NCBI GenBank assembly: GCA_013298865.1
Contig: JAAFJL010000028.1
Location: 1-39,918 of the forward strand
Length of the DNA: 39,918 bases
Origin: Cytophagales bacterium
GTDB lineage: Bacteria > Bacteroidota > Bacteroidia > Cytophagales > Spirosomataceae
Reading direction: 5' to 3'
Position numbers and translations under genes: made by a program. Shown piece by piece: positions 32,256-39,918 of this stretch (positions are counted from its first letter, which is position 1; every line of letters starts with the position of its first letter). Below the pieces are notes generated by a model. That model saw nothing but the letters and a program-made list of their open reading frames with translations. It was not told the origin of the DNA and searched no databases.

Positions 32256-34598
32256 TTATTTCAGAAACCCATCTTCATTTTCTTTGGGTTTTTGGGTTGG
32301 TGGTGGAGCAACTTGAACGGTGTCTGGACCAACGGCAGTACCACAATCAAAACTCATGCTGAAATTCTCTGGTTTTTTGAAAGGTTCTTTTTTGTAACCT
32401 GCTGCTGCCAATGAACGGTCTGCATAAACTTTGTCCATGTAATTGGCAAAGGCTGGCATTGCCATTTTTGCCCCTTGTCCTAAAGCCAAAGTACGAAAGT
32501 GAATTGAGCGGTCGTCGCCACCAACCCAGACACCTGTGACTAAGTTCTGAGTAATACCCATGAACCAACCGTCTGAGTAATTGGAAGTTGTCCCAGTTTT
32601 TGCTCCGATTTCATTGTCTTTTGCACAGCTATATCGCTTCAGACCTTCGGCTGTTCCGCCTGGTTCTTGGATTGCCCCTTTCAACATATGGGTCATTAAA
32701 TATGCTGTATTTTTACTGATAACTTCTTTGTAGGAAGGGAAAAACTCTTTCAAGACATTGCCATTTTTATCAACAATTTTAGTAATCATAATTGGCTCGT
32801 ACCGAATACCGCCATTCACAAAAGTTGAATAAGAAGCTACTTGCTCAAAAACCGAAACCTCACTTGCACCCAAACACAAGGCTGGCACTTCGTTCAATGC
32901 ACTCTGGATTCCTACTTTATGAGCAAATTCAGCAATTTTAGCAGGTCCTAATTCTTTCATTAATTTTGCTGCAACGCTATTTACCGAACGCCCCATTGCT
33001 CGCCTTAGCGACATGGGTTCATAAGAAAAATGCCCTTCTGAATTTTGGGGAGTCCAAGGTTTCAATAGACCATCTTCTGTACCAAATGTTGTGGGTTCGT
33101 CAACAATATAATCACAAGGCGTATGCAAATCATTGTCGATTGCACAGGCATACACATAAGGTTTAAATGTTGAACCTGGCTGGCGTTTACTCTGGCGGAC
33201 GTGGTCATATTTGAAATATTTGAAATTAATACCGCCCACCCAAGCCTTCACATGACCATTATTAGGGTCCATCGACATGAAACCACAGTTCAAAATTCGT
33301 TTGTAATATTTAATGGAATCAATCGGACTCATGAGGGTATCGATGTCGCCACTCCATGAAAAAACTGACATCCGAACTTTCCGATTCATTTCAATTTTGA
33401 TAGAATCCTCATTGTCGCCATATTGTTCTTTCAAATTTTTGTAGCGAGCTGTCCGTTTGGCAACATTGTCTATAAAACCTTTAATCTCACGGTTATTTTC
33501 ATCAATCCAAGGGTTACGCCCTTTCCAGTGAGCATAAAATTTCTTCTGCTCTTCTTTCATGTGATTATTGATTGAACTTTCGGCGTATTGCTGCATTCTC
33601 GAATCAATCGTTGTGAAGATTTTTAGACCACTCGTATAAAGATTGATTTGGTCTTCTTCGTCACGAGAAGAATTGATTTCTTTGATGGCATCTTGGATTG
33701 ATTTCTTGACAGATTCTCGCAAATAAGGAGCAGAACCTGTGTTTTGGTTTTCGATTTTGAAGTTCAAATTCAATGGTTTTTCCTGTAAAACCACTTTATC
33801 TTCTTCTGGTAAATAGCCATAAGTTGCCATTTGCAACAAAACTGTATTTCTTCGATTTTTTGCTCCTTCTGGATGACGAACTGGGTCATGTAAATTCGGG
33901 TTTTGGAGCATCCCTACTAACAAAGCAGCTTCGTTGACAGATACTTTTGAAGCATCTTTTCCGAAATAAGTCTTTGCCGCAACCTGAATTCCAAAGGTAT
34001 TATTGCCAAAACTTACTTCATTCAGATACATCTTCATGATTTCCTGTTTGGTATAACGATTCTCTAAGCGGATTGCCAAAATCCATTCTTTTGTCTTGAA
34101 AATCAGGGTTCTAAATCCTGGGATTCTACCAAACAATCCTTTGTAACTTTCCTGTTCTCCTGGTTCGTCTGGTCTTCGGGTATCAAAAAGTGCTTTGGCT
34201 AATTGTTGGGAAATCGTGCTACCACCACCTGCTGTACCGAGGTGCGTAATTACCCGTAACGTACTGCGTAAATCTATACCCGAATGTTTGGCAAAACGGG
34301 CATCTTCAGTAGCAATAAGAGCATTGACGATATTAGGAGAAAGTTCTTCAAACTCGATTGGAGAGCGGTTTTCACGGAAATATTTTCCCAAAATTTCACC
34401 ATCTTCTGAGATTAAAGTAGAAGCCAACTGACTCTTGGGATTTTCTAATTCCTGTAAACTGGGCATCTTCCCGAAAAGCCACAGAAAGTTATTACTCACC
34501 GCAAAAATATAAAGGATAAACAAGACCAAACCTCTGAACGACCAAACCCAAAGTTTACGGATTAGTCCCTGATAATTGCCTTTTTGTAGTTCTAACAT
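32256..34598 (-). CDS. Penicillin-binding protein 1A (bifunctional)
   Basis: 780 residues. A short cytoplasmic tail and one transmembrane helix (about 22-42) precede a GT51 transglycosylase with catalytic Glu98 ('IATEDARFAKHSGIDLRS') and 'GGGSTISQQLAKALF'. The transpeptidase has SxxK ('GSTFKPYVYA', Ser about 475), SxN ('RSVNSVAAKLM') and KTG ('AKTGTTSNYSDGWFMG'). A proline/lysine-rich tail follows. It polymerises and crosslinks peptidoglycan in the periplasm. It is divergent from the NlpC/P60 gene and followed by the DedA gene. Confidence 0.96.
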   Translation of the reverse strand: MLELQKGNYQGLIRKLWVWSFRGLVLFILYIFAVSNNFLWLFGKMPSLQELENPKSQLASTLISEDGEILGKYFRENRSPIEFEELSPNIVNALIATEDARFAKHSGIDLRSTLRVITHLGTAGGGSTISQQLAKALFDTRRPDEPGEQESYKGLFGRIPGFRTLIFKTKEWILAIRLENRYTKQEIMKMYLNEVSFGNNTFGIQVAAKTYFGKDASKVSVNEAALLVGMLQNPNLHDPVRHPEGAKNRRNTVLLQMATYGYLPEEDKVVLQEKPLNLNFKIENQNTGSAPYLRESVKKSIQDAIKEINSSRDEEDQINLYTSGLKIFTTIDSRMQQYAESSINNHMKEEQKKFYAHWKGRNPWIDENNREIKGFIDNVAKRTARYKNLKEQYGDNEDSIKIEMNRKVRMSVFSWSGDIDTLMSPIDSIKYYKRILNCGFMSMDPNNGHVKAWVGGINFKYFKYDHVRQSKRQPGSTFKPYVYACAIDNDLHTPCDYIVDEPTTFGTEDGLLKPWTPQNSEGHFSYEPMSLRRAMGRSVNSVAAKLMKELGPAKIAEFAHKVGIQSALNEVPALCLGASEVSVFEQVASYSTFVNGGIRYEPIMITKIVDKNGNVLKEFFPSYKEVISKNTAYLMTHMLKGAIQEPGGTAEGLKRYSCAKDNEIGAKTGTTSNYSDGWFMGITQNLVTGVWVGGDDRSIHFRTLALGQGAKMAMPAFANYMDKVYADRSLAAAGYKKEPFKKPENFSMSFDCGTAVGPDTVQVAPPPTQKPKENEDGFLK

Positions 34599-34789
34599 GG
34601 TAAGGATTTTTGATTATTACTAACGCAAATTAACGAAAAAGGGCTTGATTTGTTATTTTTCAATCAAAAAATCAAAATAGACATTGGGGAGTTTTTGTGG
34701 ATAGACAAAGTTTTTCTTGGAAATGCCCCAAAAATGGTATAAATTTTGATAAGGTTTTAGTGTCCTTACATGACAAAATCGCTAATTCC

Positions 34790-35992
34790 ATGAAAAAAAT
34801 TCTCCTTTTATTGCTAATAGGCATCTCATTCTTGTCCTTGGCAGGTCCTGTTCGTAAAGGTTCTGCTCCGAAACGAGTAAGAGCTGATTCTTCTGTTACA
34901 CAGATAATTGAGAGTTTTGTCCAACGATTTGCTCCTGATAAACGCACATCCATTTTCCAAATTGAAGCCTTCAAGCAAAATAACCAAATCATCCTGACGG
35001 GAAGAACAAATCTCTTTGGGGCGAAAAGTTTTTTGGTTGACCGCCTCAAATTAGAAAAAATAGATGTTCTTGACCAAGTAAAAACCCTCCCAGAACCCGA
35101 ATTAGAAGACCGAGTTTACGGTTTGGTAGAAGTTTCGGTTTGTAATTTGCGTTCTGCCCCCAGACATTCAGCTGAATTAGCAACACAGGCTCTGATGGGT
35201 ACGCCCCTAAGAATCCTTGAAAAAGAAGACAGTTGGTTACTCGTACAAACGCCCGACCAATACATTGCTTGGGTGGATGCTGGTGCGATAACCCGCATGA
35301 ATAAAGAAGGTTTTGATGCTTGGAAATCCGCACAAAAAGTAATTTTTACAAAACCATTCGGCTTTGCTTTTACTGAAAAAGACGAAGAGTCGCAGACAGT
35401 TTCAGACTTAGTTTTTGGCGATATGGCTGAGTTAATTGCTGAAACGAAAGATTTTTATGAAGTAATTTTCTCTGATAAACGGAAAGCATTCATTAGCAAA
35501 AGAGAATCAAAATTATACAACGACTGGCTACAAAATACCAAAGCTACCGAAGAAGGTGTAGTGAAAATTGCCAAGAAAATGATGGGCGTTCCTTACCTCT
35601 GGGGCGGAACATCTTTCAAGGGCGTTGATTGTAGTGGTTTTACCAAAACGGTTTTTTTCTTGAATGGAATTGTATTGCCAAGAGATGCGTCTCAGCAAGT
35701 TTTTGCAGGAGAAACAGTTGATAAAACTGCGGATTTCGGAAATTTGAAAGTGGGAGATTTACTATTTTTTGGTGAAAAACGAGAAGATGGCTCAGAAAAA
35801 ATCATCCATGTAGGAATGTGGATTGGTGGCGGAGAGTTTATCCATGCCTCAGACAAAGTAAGAATCAGTAGCATGAATCCGTCTTCTCCAAATTATGACG
35901 AATACAATCGCAATCGCTATTTACGAAGCAAAAGAATCATCAAAACCACCATGTCTGGCGTATCAGTTTTGAAGGAAGGTGTGGTTTATTGA
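34790..35992 (+). CDS. Secreted NlpC/P60 peptidoglycan endopeptidase with SH3-like domains
   Basis: 400 residues from the ATG at 34790, which gives a signal peptide (MKKILLLLLIGISFLSLAG); an upstream GTG frame at 34697 is not protein-like. Two bacterial SH3-like segments (about 108-170, 'YGLVEVSVCNLRSAPRHSAE', and 180-245) bind the wall. The C-terminal NlpC/P60 domain has Cys281 ('GVDCSGFTKTVFF'), His340 ('IIHVGMWIGGGEFIHAS') and His352, an intact triad layout. It likely cuts the gamma-D-Glu-diamino acid bond in cell-wall peptides. It is divergent from PBP1A with 191 bases between. Confidence 0.93.
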   Translation: MKKILLLLLIGISFLSLAGPVRKGSAPKRVRADSSVTQIIESFVQRFAPDKRTSIFQIEAFKQNNQIILTGRTNLFGAKSFLVDRLKLEKIDVLDQVKTLPEPELEDRVYGLVEVSVCNLRSAPRHSAELATQALMGTPLRILEKEDSWLLVQTPDQYIAWVDAGAITRMNKEGFDAWKSAQKVIFTKPFGFAFTEKDEESQTVSDLVFGDMAELIAETKDFYEVIFSDKRKAFISKRESKLYNDWLQNTKATEEGVVKIAKKMMGVPYLWGGTSFKGVDCSGFTKTVFFLNGIVLPRDASQQVFAGETVDKTADFGNLKVGDLLFFGEKREDGSEKIIHVGMWIGGGEFIHASDKVRISSMNPSSPNYDEYNRNRYLRSKRIIKTTMSGVSVLKEGVVY

Positions 35993-36059
35993 GGGGGAGG
36001 ATTTATAGCAACTTATGCAACTGCAAAAGCCCATGAACCTTTCACCATTTACCGAAATT

Positions 36060-37004
36060 TCAAACAAACTCCTTATTCTTAATTTCCCCTCTCAGAATGA
36101 ACAGAGGGCGGTTTTTTGATTGAAAGAAGACTCTAAGTACGTACTCGCCAATCACGCCGAGGGCAATTAATTGTACGCCACTAAAAAGAATGATGGCAAA
36201 TAGGAGGGAGGCAAAACCTTCTATCACTTCTTGGAAATAGAACTTCTTGATAACCACCCAAATAAAGTAAATAACCGCCATAAGAATTGCTGAAAATCCT
36301 AAGCGAGTAACAAATTTTATCGGGAATTCACTAAAATTAAAGATGCCGTTATAAGCCAAATTAAAAAGTTGTTTGAACGAATATTTCGACTCCCCCGCCA
36401 TGCGTTCGTCACGCTCGTATTCAACCCCAATTTGCTTGAAACCAATCCAACTTCGCATTCCTCTGATGTACCTACTTTCTTCTGGCATTTTGTTTAGAAT
36501 ATTCACTACTTTTCTGCTCATCAAAGAAAAATCTCCACTATCCAAAGGAATATCAACATAAGAAATTGAACGTAACAGTCTGTAAAACAGGAAGTAACCC
36601 GTTTTTTTGATAAAATTTTCCTTCCGTTTTTTCCGTACAGCATACACTACGTCATAACCATTTTTGTAATGCTCATAAAACTCATTCAGTAATTCTGGTG
36701 GGTCTTGCAAGTCACCATCAATGACCATAATTGCCTCTGTTCCCAATGCCGAAGCCAGACCTGCTGTTAGTGCCAACTGGTGTCCGTGGTTACGAGACAA
36801 AAACACACAATGATAGCGTGCGTCCGACAATGCCAATGCTTGCATCAATTCTGGCGTATTGTCACGGCTACCATCATCCACCAGAACAACCTCAATTGAA
36901 AGTGGCGAAGAATCCATCAAACGGTTCAATCTTTCTATCAGATGCGGGAAACTTTCACGCTCATTATACAAAGGGGCAACTATGGAAATTTGTGGGTTAT
37001 TCAT
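36060..37004 (-). CDS. GtrB/DPM1-like GT2 glycosyltransferase
   Basis: 314 residues from the ATG at 37004; a TTG at 37013 would overlap the upstream stop by four bases. The GT2 fold opens with 'ISIVAPLYNERESF', has 'VVLVDDGSRDNTPE', the metal motif 'VIDGDLQDPPEL' and 'RGMRSWIGFKQIG', then two C-terminal transmembrane helices (about 230-250 and 268-290). Such enzymes load a sugar onto polyprenyl phosphate at the inner face of the membrane. It is the last gene of the operon and a paralogue of 38753-39703. Confidence 0.93.
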   Translation of the reverse strand: MNNPQISIVAPLYNERESFPHLIERLNRLMDSSPLSIEVVLVDDGSRDNTPELMQALALSDARYHCVFLSRNHGHQLALTAGLASALGTEAIMVIDGDLQDPPELLNEFYEHYKNGYDVVYAVRKKRKENFIKKTGYFLFYRLLRSISYVDIPLDSGDFSLMSRKVVNILNKMPEESRYIRGMRSWIGFKQIGVEYERDERMAGESKYSFKQLFNLAYNGIFNFSEFPIKFVTRLGFSAILMAVIYFIWVVIKKFYFQEVIEGFASLLFAIILFSGVQLIALGVIGEYVLRVFFQSKNRPLFILRGEIKNKEFV

Positions 37005-37009
37005 ATACT

Positions 37010-38752
37010 TCAAAAATCAATTTTTACTGACTGATTTGTTTTAAAAATTTCATGTTTATTATTAACAATTGTATAAATGCCAAGTTCGTAAGTGTCTGGT
37101 TGACAGAAATTTACAGGAATTTCTACACTAAATCCTTTGCCAATACCAAAAGGATTTTTGCCCATATAAGGAGCTTGCTTGGCAAAAACTAAATAATTTC
37201 TTTTAGACGATTTCAACAGTAAATATGCCCCGTCATTTAGCTCATTTCCTCGCTGAAAAGTATCGTTTTCAACCAAAATTTTTGTAGGAGATTTTTGTAC
37301 AACCTTTATAGGAAAAGGTAATTGCCCGTGGCTGGTGTCCCCACCAGACACTCCAGACACATCAAAAATAATTGGATAATGATACGCTCCATTTTCAGCA
37401 AGGAAATTCATGGTTTTTTCTGTAAAATTAGCAAAATCAGAATTTACCATTGCCGCCAAACCGATGGCATTATTTTTTTGGTTGAAAGCATTAGTGAGCA
37501 TCATTCGCCTTCTGTCTGCTACTTCGGGTGTGAATTTCCAGTAAGACAATGTATTGAAAATCAGAGAGATAGCTATCAAAAAATAGAATATTCTGTTTTT
37601 GATTGGAATTAAATACCGAGCATTGACAAACATCAAATATGCCAATACTAAGAATAGTGCAGGGTAAATTTTATAGTTTCCTACTAACATCACAAAATAC
37701 CCAAATCTTGGACGTAATAGGGCTATCACACTGGCATTAATCATCAGAAAAACAAAGACCCCAAACAAAAATGATTGCCTTGGATTGGCAGGAAGATTAG
37801 GGAAAATATACCTGCCGTGGCTGGTGTCTCCACCAGACATTTCTTGCTGTGGACTGGTGGTAACACCAGCCACGGATGATGCAAAATACACTTGTCTTAC
37901 TACTTTCCAAGACCAATTTATACAAAAACAAAATAAGCCAAAACCCATGATTGTGGGTAAAATAGACCGAGTAACAATTTCTTTATTTTGGAAAAAATCG
38001 AACGAACCGCCCAAAAAAGTAAAGAAACCAAAGAAACTTTCGTGCGGATTTTGTTTGAAATAATCTAAACCTGTATTGTTCGCTTTATTGTCGAAACCGT
38101 AGAAATACAGCCATACCGAAATTATCATTAGCACCAACCAAATTACCAAGAATTTATAGCGTTTTTGTAGCCCCAGAATTGCCCCACCTGCCAACCAAAA
38201 GAACATTCCGTTACTCATGGAAAATGTACAGAGCAAGATAAATAAAAATGCCCAAGCGTCTGATTTTGAGGAATTTAACGAAAGAAAATATAGACTCAGG
38301 AAGCCAAAAAATAAAACAGATTCGTGTTGCCAAGCCGTGATGACCCAGTTACTTGTAAGATAATATTGTGGTTGAAAAAGAAATAATCCAACGGGTAAAA
38401 AGAATAGAATGGGAAGGTTTTTAGGTTGAAAATTTTTCCAGAAAATCCAGAAAATCCCTGTTAAAAAAAGATTTGCTGCCAATATTAACCAACGCATATT
38501 TAGTTCCCCCGTCAGTTGGTAGCACAACACCGCCGCAGATTTTCCTGATAACATTCGGTGTTCGTTATTGGGGCGAAAAAGTTCAAGAAAGCCTTCTGTA
38601 AAATCTGCCTGAATCCATTTCACGACTGTCCCAGGGAATTCTTCAACGTCATCAAACCACGGTACATTTACGGCATATCGAAACAATAAACCCCAGAAAA
38701 TAATCAGGGGTAGCAGCACAACAAGATATTGCCAACGGTAGTTTTTGAGCAT
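37010..38752 (-). CDS. GT-C-like polytopic membrane protein carrying palindrome inserts
   Basis: 580 residues with roughly ten transmembrane helices and a C-terminal soluble domain, the plan of GT-C transferases. The first outer loop holds an acidic motif ('VPWFDDVEEF', Asp34-Asp35) as in GT-C active sites, followed by 'NEHRML'. No named family could be fixed. Residues about 290-315 (AGVTTSPQQEMSGGDTSHG) and 465-476 (SGVSGGDTSHG) are encoded by copies of one palindromic DNA element in frame; both stretches are hydrophilic and lie in loops. The gene abuts its upstream neighbour (TAA-ATG) and the downstream GT2 gene, so all three are co-transcribed. Confidence 0.8.
   Translation of the reverse strand: MLKNYRWQYLVVLLPLIIFWGLLFRYAVNVPWFDDVEEFPGTVVKWIQADFTEGFLELFRPNNEHRMLSGKSAAVLCYQLTGELNMRWLILAANLFLTGIFWIFWKNFQPKNLPILFFLPVGLFLFQPQYYLTSNWVITAWQHESVLFFGFLSLYFLSLNSSKSDAWAFLFILLCTFSMSNGMFFWLAGGAILGLQKRYKFLVIWLVLMIISVWLYFYGFDNKANNTGLDYFKQNPHESFFGFFTFLGGSFDFFQNKEIVTRSILPTIMGFGLFCFCINWSWKVVRQVYFASSVAGVTTSPQQEMSGGDTSHGRYIFPNLPANPRQSFLFGVFVFLMINASVIALLRPRFGYFVMLVGNYKIYPALFLVLAYLMFVNARYLIPIKNRIFYFLIAISLIFNTLSYWKFTPEVADRRRMMLTNAFNQKNNAIGLAAMVNSDFANFTEKTMNFLAENGAYHYPIIFDVSGVSGGDTSHGQLPFPIKVVQKSPTKILVENDTFQRGNELNDGAYLLLKSSKRNYLVFAKQAPYMGKNPFGIGKGFSVEIPVNFCQPDTYELGIYTIVNNKHEIFKTNQSVKIDF
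37328..37351. repeat. GTGGCTGGTG palindrome, single unit, inside a gene
   Basis: A 24-bp hairpin unit (GTGGCTGGTG, four bases, CACCAGACAC) lies in frame in the GT-C-like gene and encodes SGGDTSHG. It is nearly identical to part of 37815-37875. CCAGACAC is duplicated right after it. Confidence 0.8.
37815..37875. repeat. GTGGCTGGTG palindrome, double unit, inside a gene
   Basis: The 61-bp segment begins CCGTGGCTGGTGT and ends with its exact 13-base inverse. It consists of two hairpin units, 37817-37840 and 37849-37873, in opposite orientation and joined by 8 bases. It is translated in frame within a loop of the GT-C-like protein. Confidence 0.85.
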
Positions 38753-39703
38753 TTAAAAATTAATTTTTTCTTGAACTATATACTCTGGACGGTTCTTGAT
38801 TTCGTCAAAAATATTACCTAAATATTCGCCCAAAACGCCAATCGTGAGCAGTTGTACACCTCCGAAAAATATCACAGCAATTACCGTAGAAGCCCAACCT
38901 GGAACAAGCGTATTTGAACGAAAAAGTAAACCTGTAATTACCCAAATTGCCAAGCCTAAACCTACCAGAATGCTCAAAAAACCCATTGTGAGGGCAATTT
39001 TGAGGGGTTTTTTGCTAAAATACAAAAGACTGGTGGACGCAAATTTGAGCATTTTCGAGAGCGGATATTTGGTCTCACCCGCAAAGCGTTCCTCACGTAC
39101 ATAATACATGGGTACTTGCTTGAAACCAATCCAACTGATTAGCCCTCTGATGTATTTATTTTTCTCTGGTAAACTCTTAAATGCCTCAATAACCTGTTTG
39201 TCAATTAGCCTAAAATCGCCTGTATCAACGGGTAGTTTTACATCAGAAAGAGAGTTGATTGTCCGATAGAATAGTCTGGCTGTCAGTAACTTAAACCATG
39301 TTTCCCCCTTGCGTTGTTGCCGAACGGCATAGACTACATTGGCGTTTTCACGGAGGTGAATTTGAATCATTTCTGGAAAAAGCTCAGGCGGGTCTTGCAA
39401 GTCAGCATCCGTGATAATAGCAATATCTCCCTGACAAATTGAAATCCCTGCCGAGACTGCTGGCTGATGCCCAAAATTTCTGGAAAAAGACAAAATCTTT
39501 ACCTGTGCATCTTTCTGGGCAAAACCTTTGAGGATAGCCAATGTTTGGTCACGGCTGCCATCATTAATAAAAATAAGTTCATAGCCCTTTGCCCCAAGCC
39601 CTTGCATGGTTTCCGAAATACGTTTGTAGGTATGTTCAATAACCGATTCTTCGTTGAAAGACGGGATAATTATTGAGACAAAAAGGTCTTTGAGTGGGAG
39701 CAT
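38753..39703 (-). CDS. GtrB/DPM1-like GT2 glycosyltransferase, second copy
   Basis: 316 residues, same plan as 36060-37004: 'VSIIIPSFNEESVIEHTYKR', 'FINDGSRDQTL', metal motif 'ITDADLQDPPELF', 'RGLISWIGFKQVPMYYVREER', and two C-terminal transmembrane helices (about 232-255, 270-292). Sequence between the two proteins is clearly paralogous but not a recent duplicate. It likely makes a polyprenyl-phosphate sugar for the GT-C-like protein encoded immediately downstream (stop codon and next ATG abut). Confidence 0.94.
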   Translation of the reverse strand: MLPLKDLFVSIIIPSFNEESVIEHTYKRISETMQGLGAKGYELIFINDGSRDQTLAILKGFAQKDAQVKILSFSRNFGHQPAVSAGISICQGDIAIITDADLQDPPELFPEMIQIHLRENANVVYAVRQQRKGETWFKLLTARLFYRTINSLSDVKLPVDTGDFRLIDKQVIEAFKSLPEKNKYIRGLISWIGFKQVPMYYVREERFAGETKYPLSKMLKFASTSLLYFSKKPLKIALTMGFLSILVGLGLAIWVITGLLFRSNTLVPGWASTVIAVIFFGGVQLLTIGVLGEYLGNIFDEIKNRPEYIVQEKINF

Positions 39704-39723
39704 TAATGCTTATTGAGTTGGTT

Positions 39724-39918
39724 TTATTTATTTTCTTCCTTCAAAATTATCACTTTCTTGCCAAAATACGTGGCATAACATCTATTCCAAAGGTGTTTTT
39801 CAGTATTTTTTATTTCATCAAAATACAAAGTCGTTGGTTTATGCTTCAGAGGTGCAATATAAATAGTATCGGATTTGGCAGTTCGGATGTATTCATAACG
39901 AGCAAGCATTTCTTGGTC
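39724..39918 (-). CDS. C-terminal end of a gene cut by the window edge
   Basis: The frame is open from the window edge to a stop at 39724 (65 codons including stop). The first in-frame ATG visible (39909) is probably internal, because the three codons before it are also open. The visible tail is soluble ('YIAPLKHKPTTLYFDEI', 'WNRCYATYFGKKVIIL'). It resembles the soluble tails of large polytopic proteins in Bacteroidota glycosylation loci (DUF6056-like), but this is a weak impression. It is 20 bases upstream of the GT2 gene and belongs to the same operon. Confidence 0.6.
   Translation of the reverse strand, partial: DQEMLARYEYIRTAKSDTIYIAPLKHKPTTLYFDEIKNTEKHLWNRCYATYFGKKVIILKEENK

Noticed and set aside
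34697..34789. GTG-initiated extension of the NlpC/P60 protein
   Set aside because: The extension would precede a good signal peptide that begins at the ATG at 34790.
37010..38752. Pseudogene caused by palindrome insertion
   Set aside because: The reading frame is continuous through both palindromic segments and the membrane-helix pattern on each side is intact.
1..39918. tRNA, rRNA, prophage, transposase or plasmid functions
   Set aside because: No matching sequence or protein motif was seen on either strand; palindromic elements have no transposase within the window.

Overview
The window is AT-rich chromosomal DNA from a member of the Bacteroidota, most likely a Cytophagales bacterium (family-level placement is inference). 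The evidence is an adjacent pair of type IX secretion genes (porU, porV), promoter-like elements of the Bacteroidota type (TTTG, about 20 bases, TAnnTTTG) in front of several genes, the gene families present, and abundant A/T-rich intergenic palindromes. There are 33 protein genes (two cut by the window ends), and no rRNA, tRNA, CRISPR array, prophage or transposase was recognised.

Layout. 1-2315 (-): 5'-coding part of a large secreted Ig-like repeat protein. 2.7-7.5 kb: thioredoxin-like/TPR lipoprotein, an OmpR-type two-component pair, a PfkB kinase and a CBS protein. 7.7-14.7 kb (-): M16-like protein, porV, porU and a SprT-like metalloprotein. 14.8-21.7 kb (-): small lipoprotein, GtrA, and the membrane-arm genes of NADH dehydrogenase I in transcription order nuoK-nuoL-nuoM-nuoN, with a complete VapC-type toxin-antitoxin pair seated between nuoL and nuoM. 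21.8-31.5 kb: DEDDh exonuclease, polyprenyl synthase, small haem-protein-like membrane protein, dihydroorotase, 7TMR-DISM histidine kinase, LuxR-type regulator, ribD and prmC. 31.6-36 kb: DedA protein, penicillin-binding protein 1A and a secreted NlpC/P60 peptidase. 36-39.9 kb (-): a compact glycosylation operon, with two GtrB-like GT2 transferases flanking a GT-C-like membrane protein, and the tail of another gene at the edge.

Working together. PorU and PorV form the outer-membrane attachment complex of the type IX system, and the Ig-like protein is a plausible client, though its C-terminal sorting signal lies outside the window. PBP1A and the NlpC/P60 enzyme act on peptidoglycan. The 3' operon resembles polyprenyl-phosphate-linked sugar transfer; a GtrA-type flippase gene is present but about 20 kb away.

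The most unusual material is non-coding. Several families of long imperfect palindromes (61-176 bp) occupy gene borders. One pair at 2345-2503 and 22832-23007 shows paired base changes. A second family sits at 7567-7640 and 13885-14045, the latter touching the start of porU. One 91-bp palindrome supplies the stop codons of two convergent genes. A GTGGCTGGTG-type palindrome lies in frame inside the GT-C-like gene in two places. No known function could be assigned to these elements from the sequence alone.
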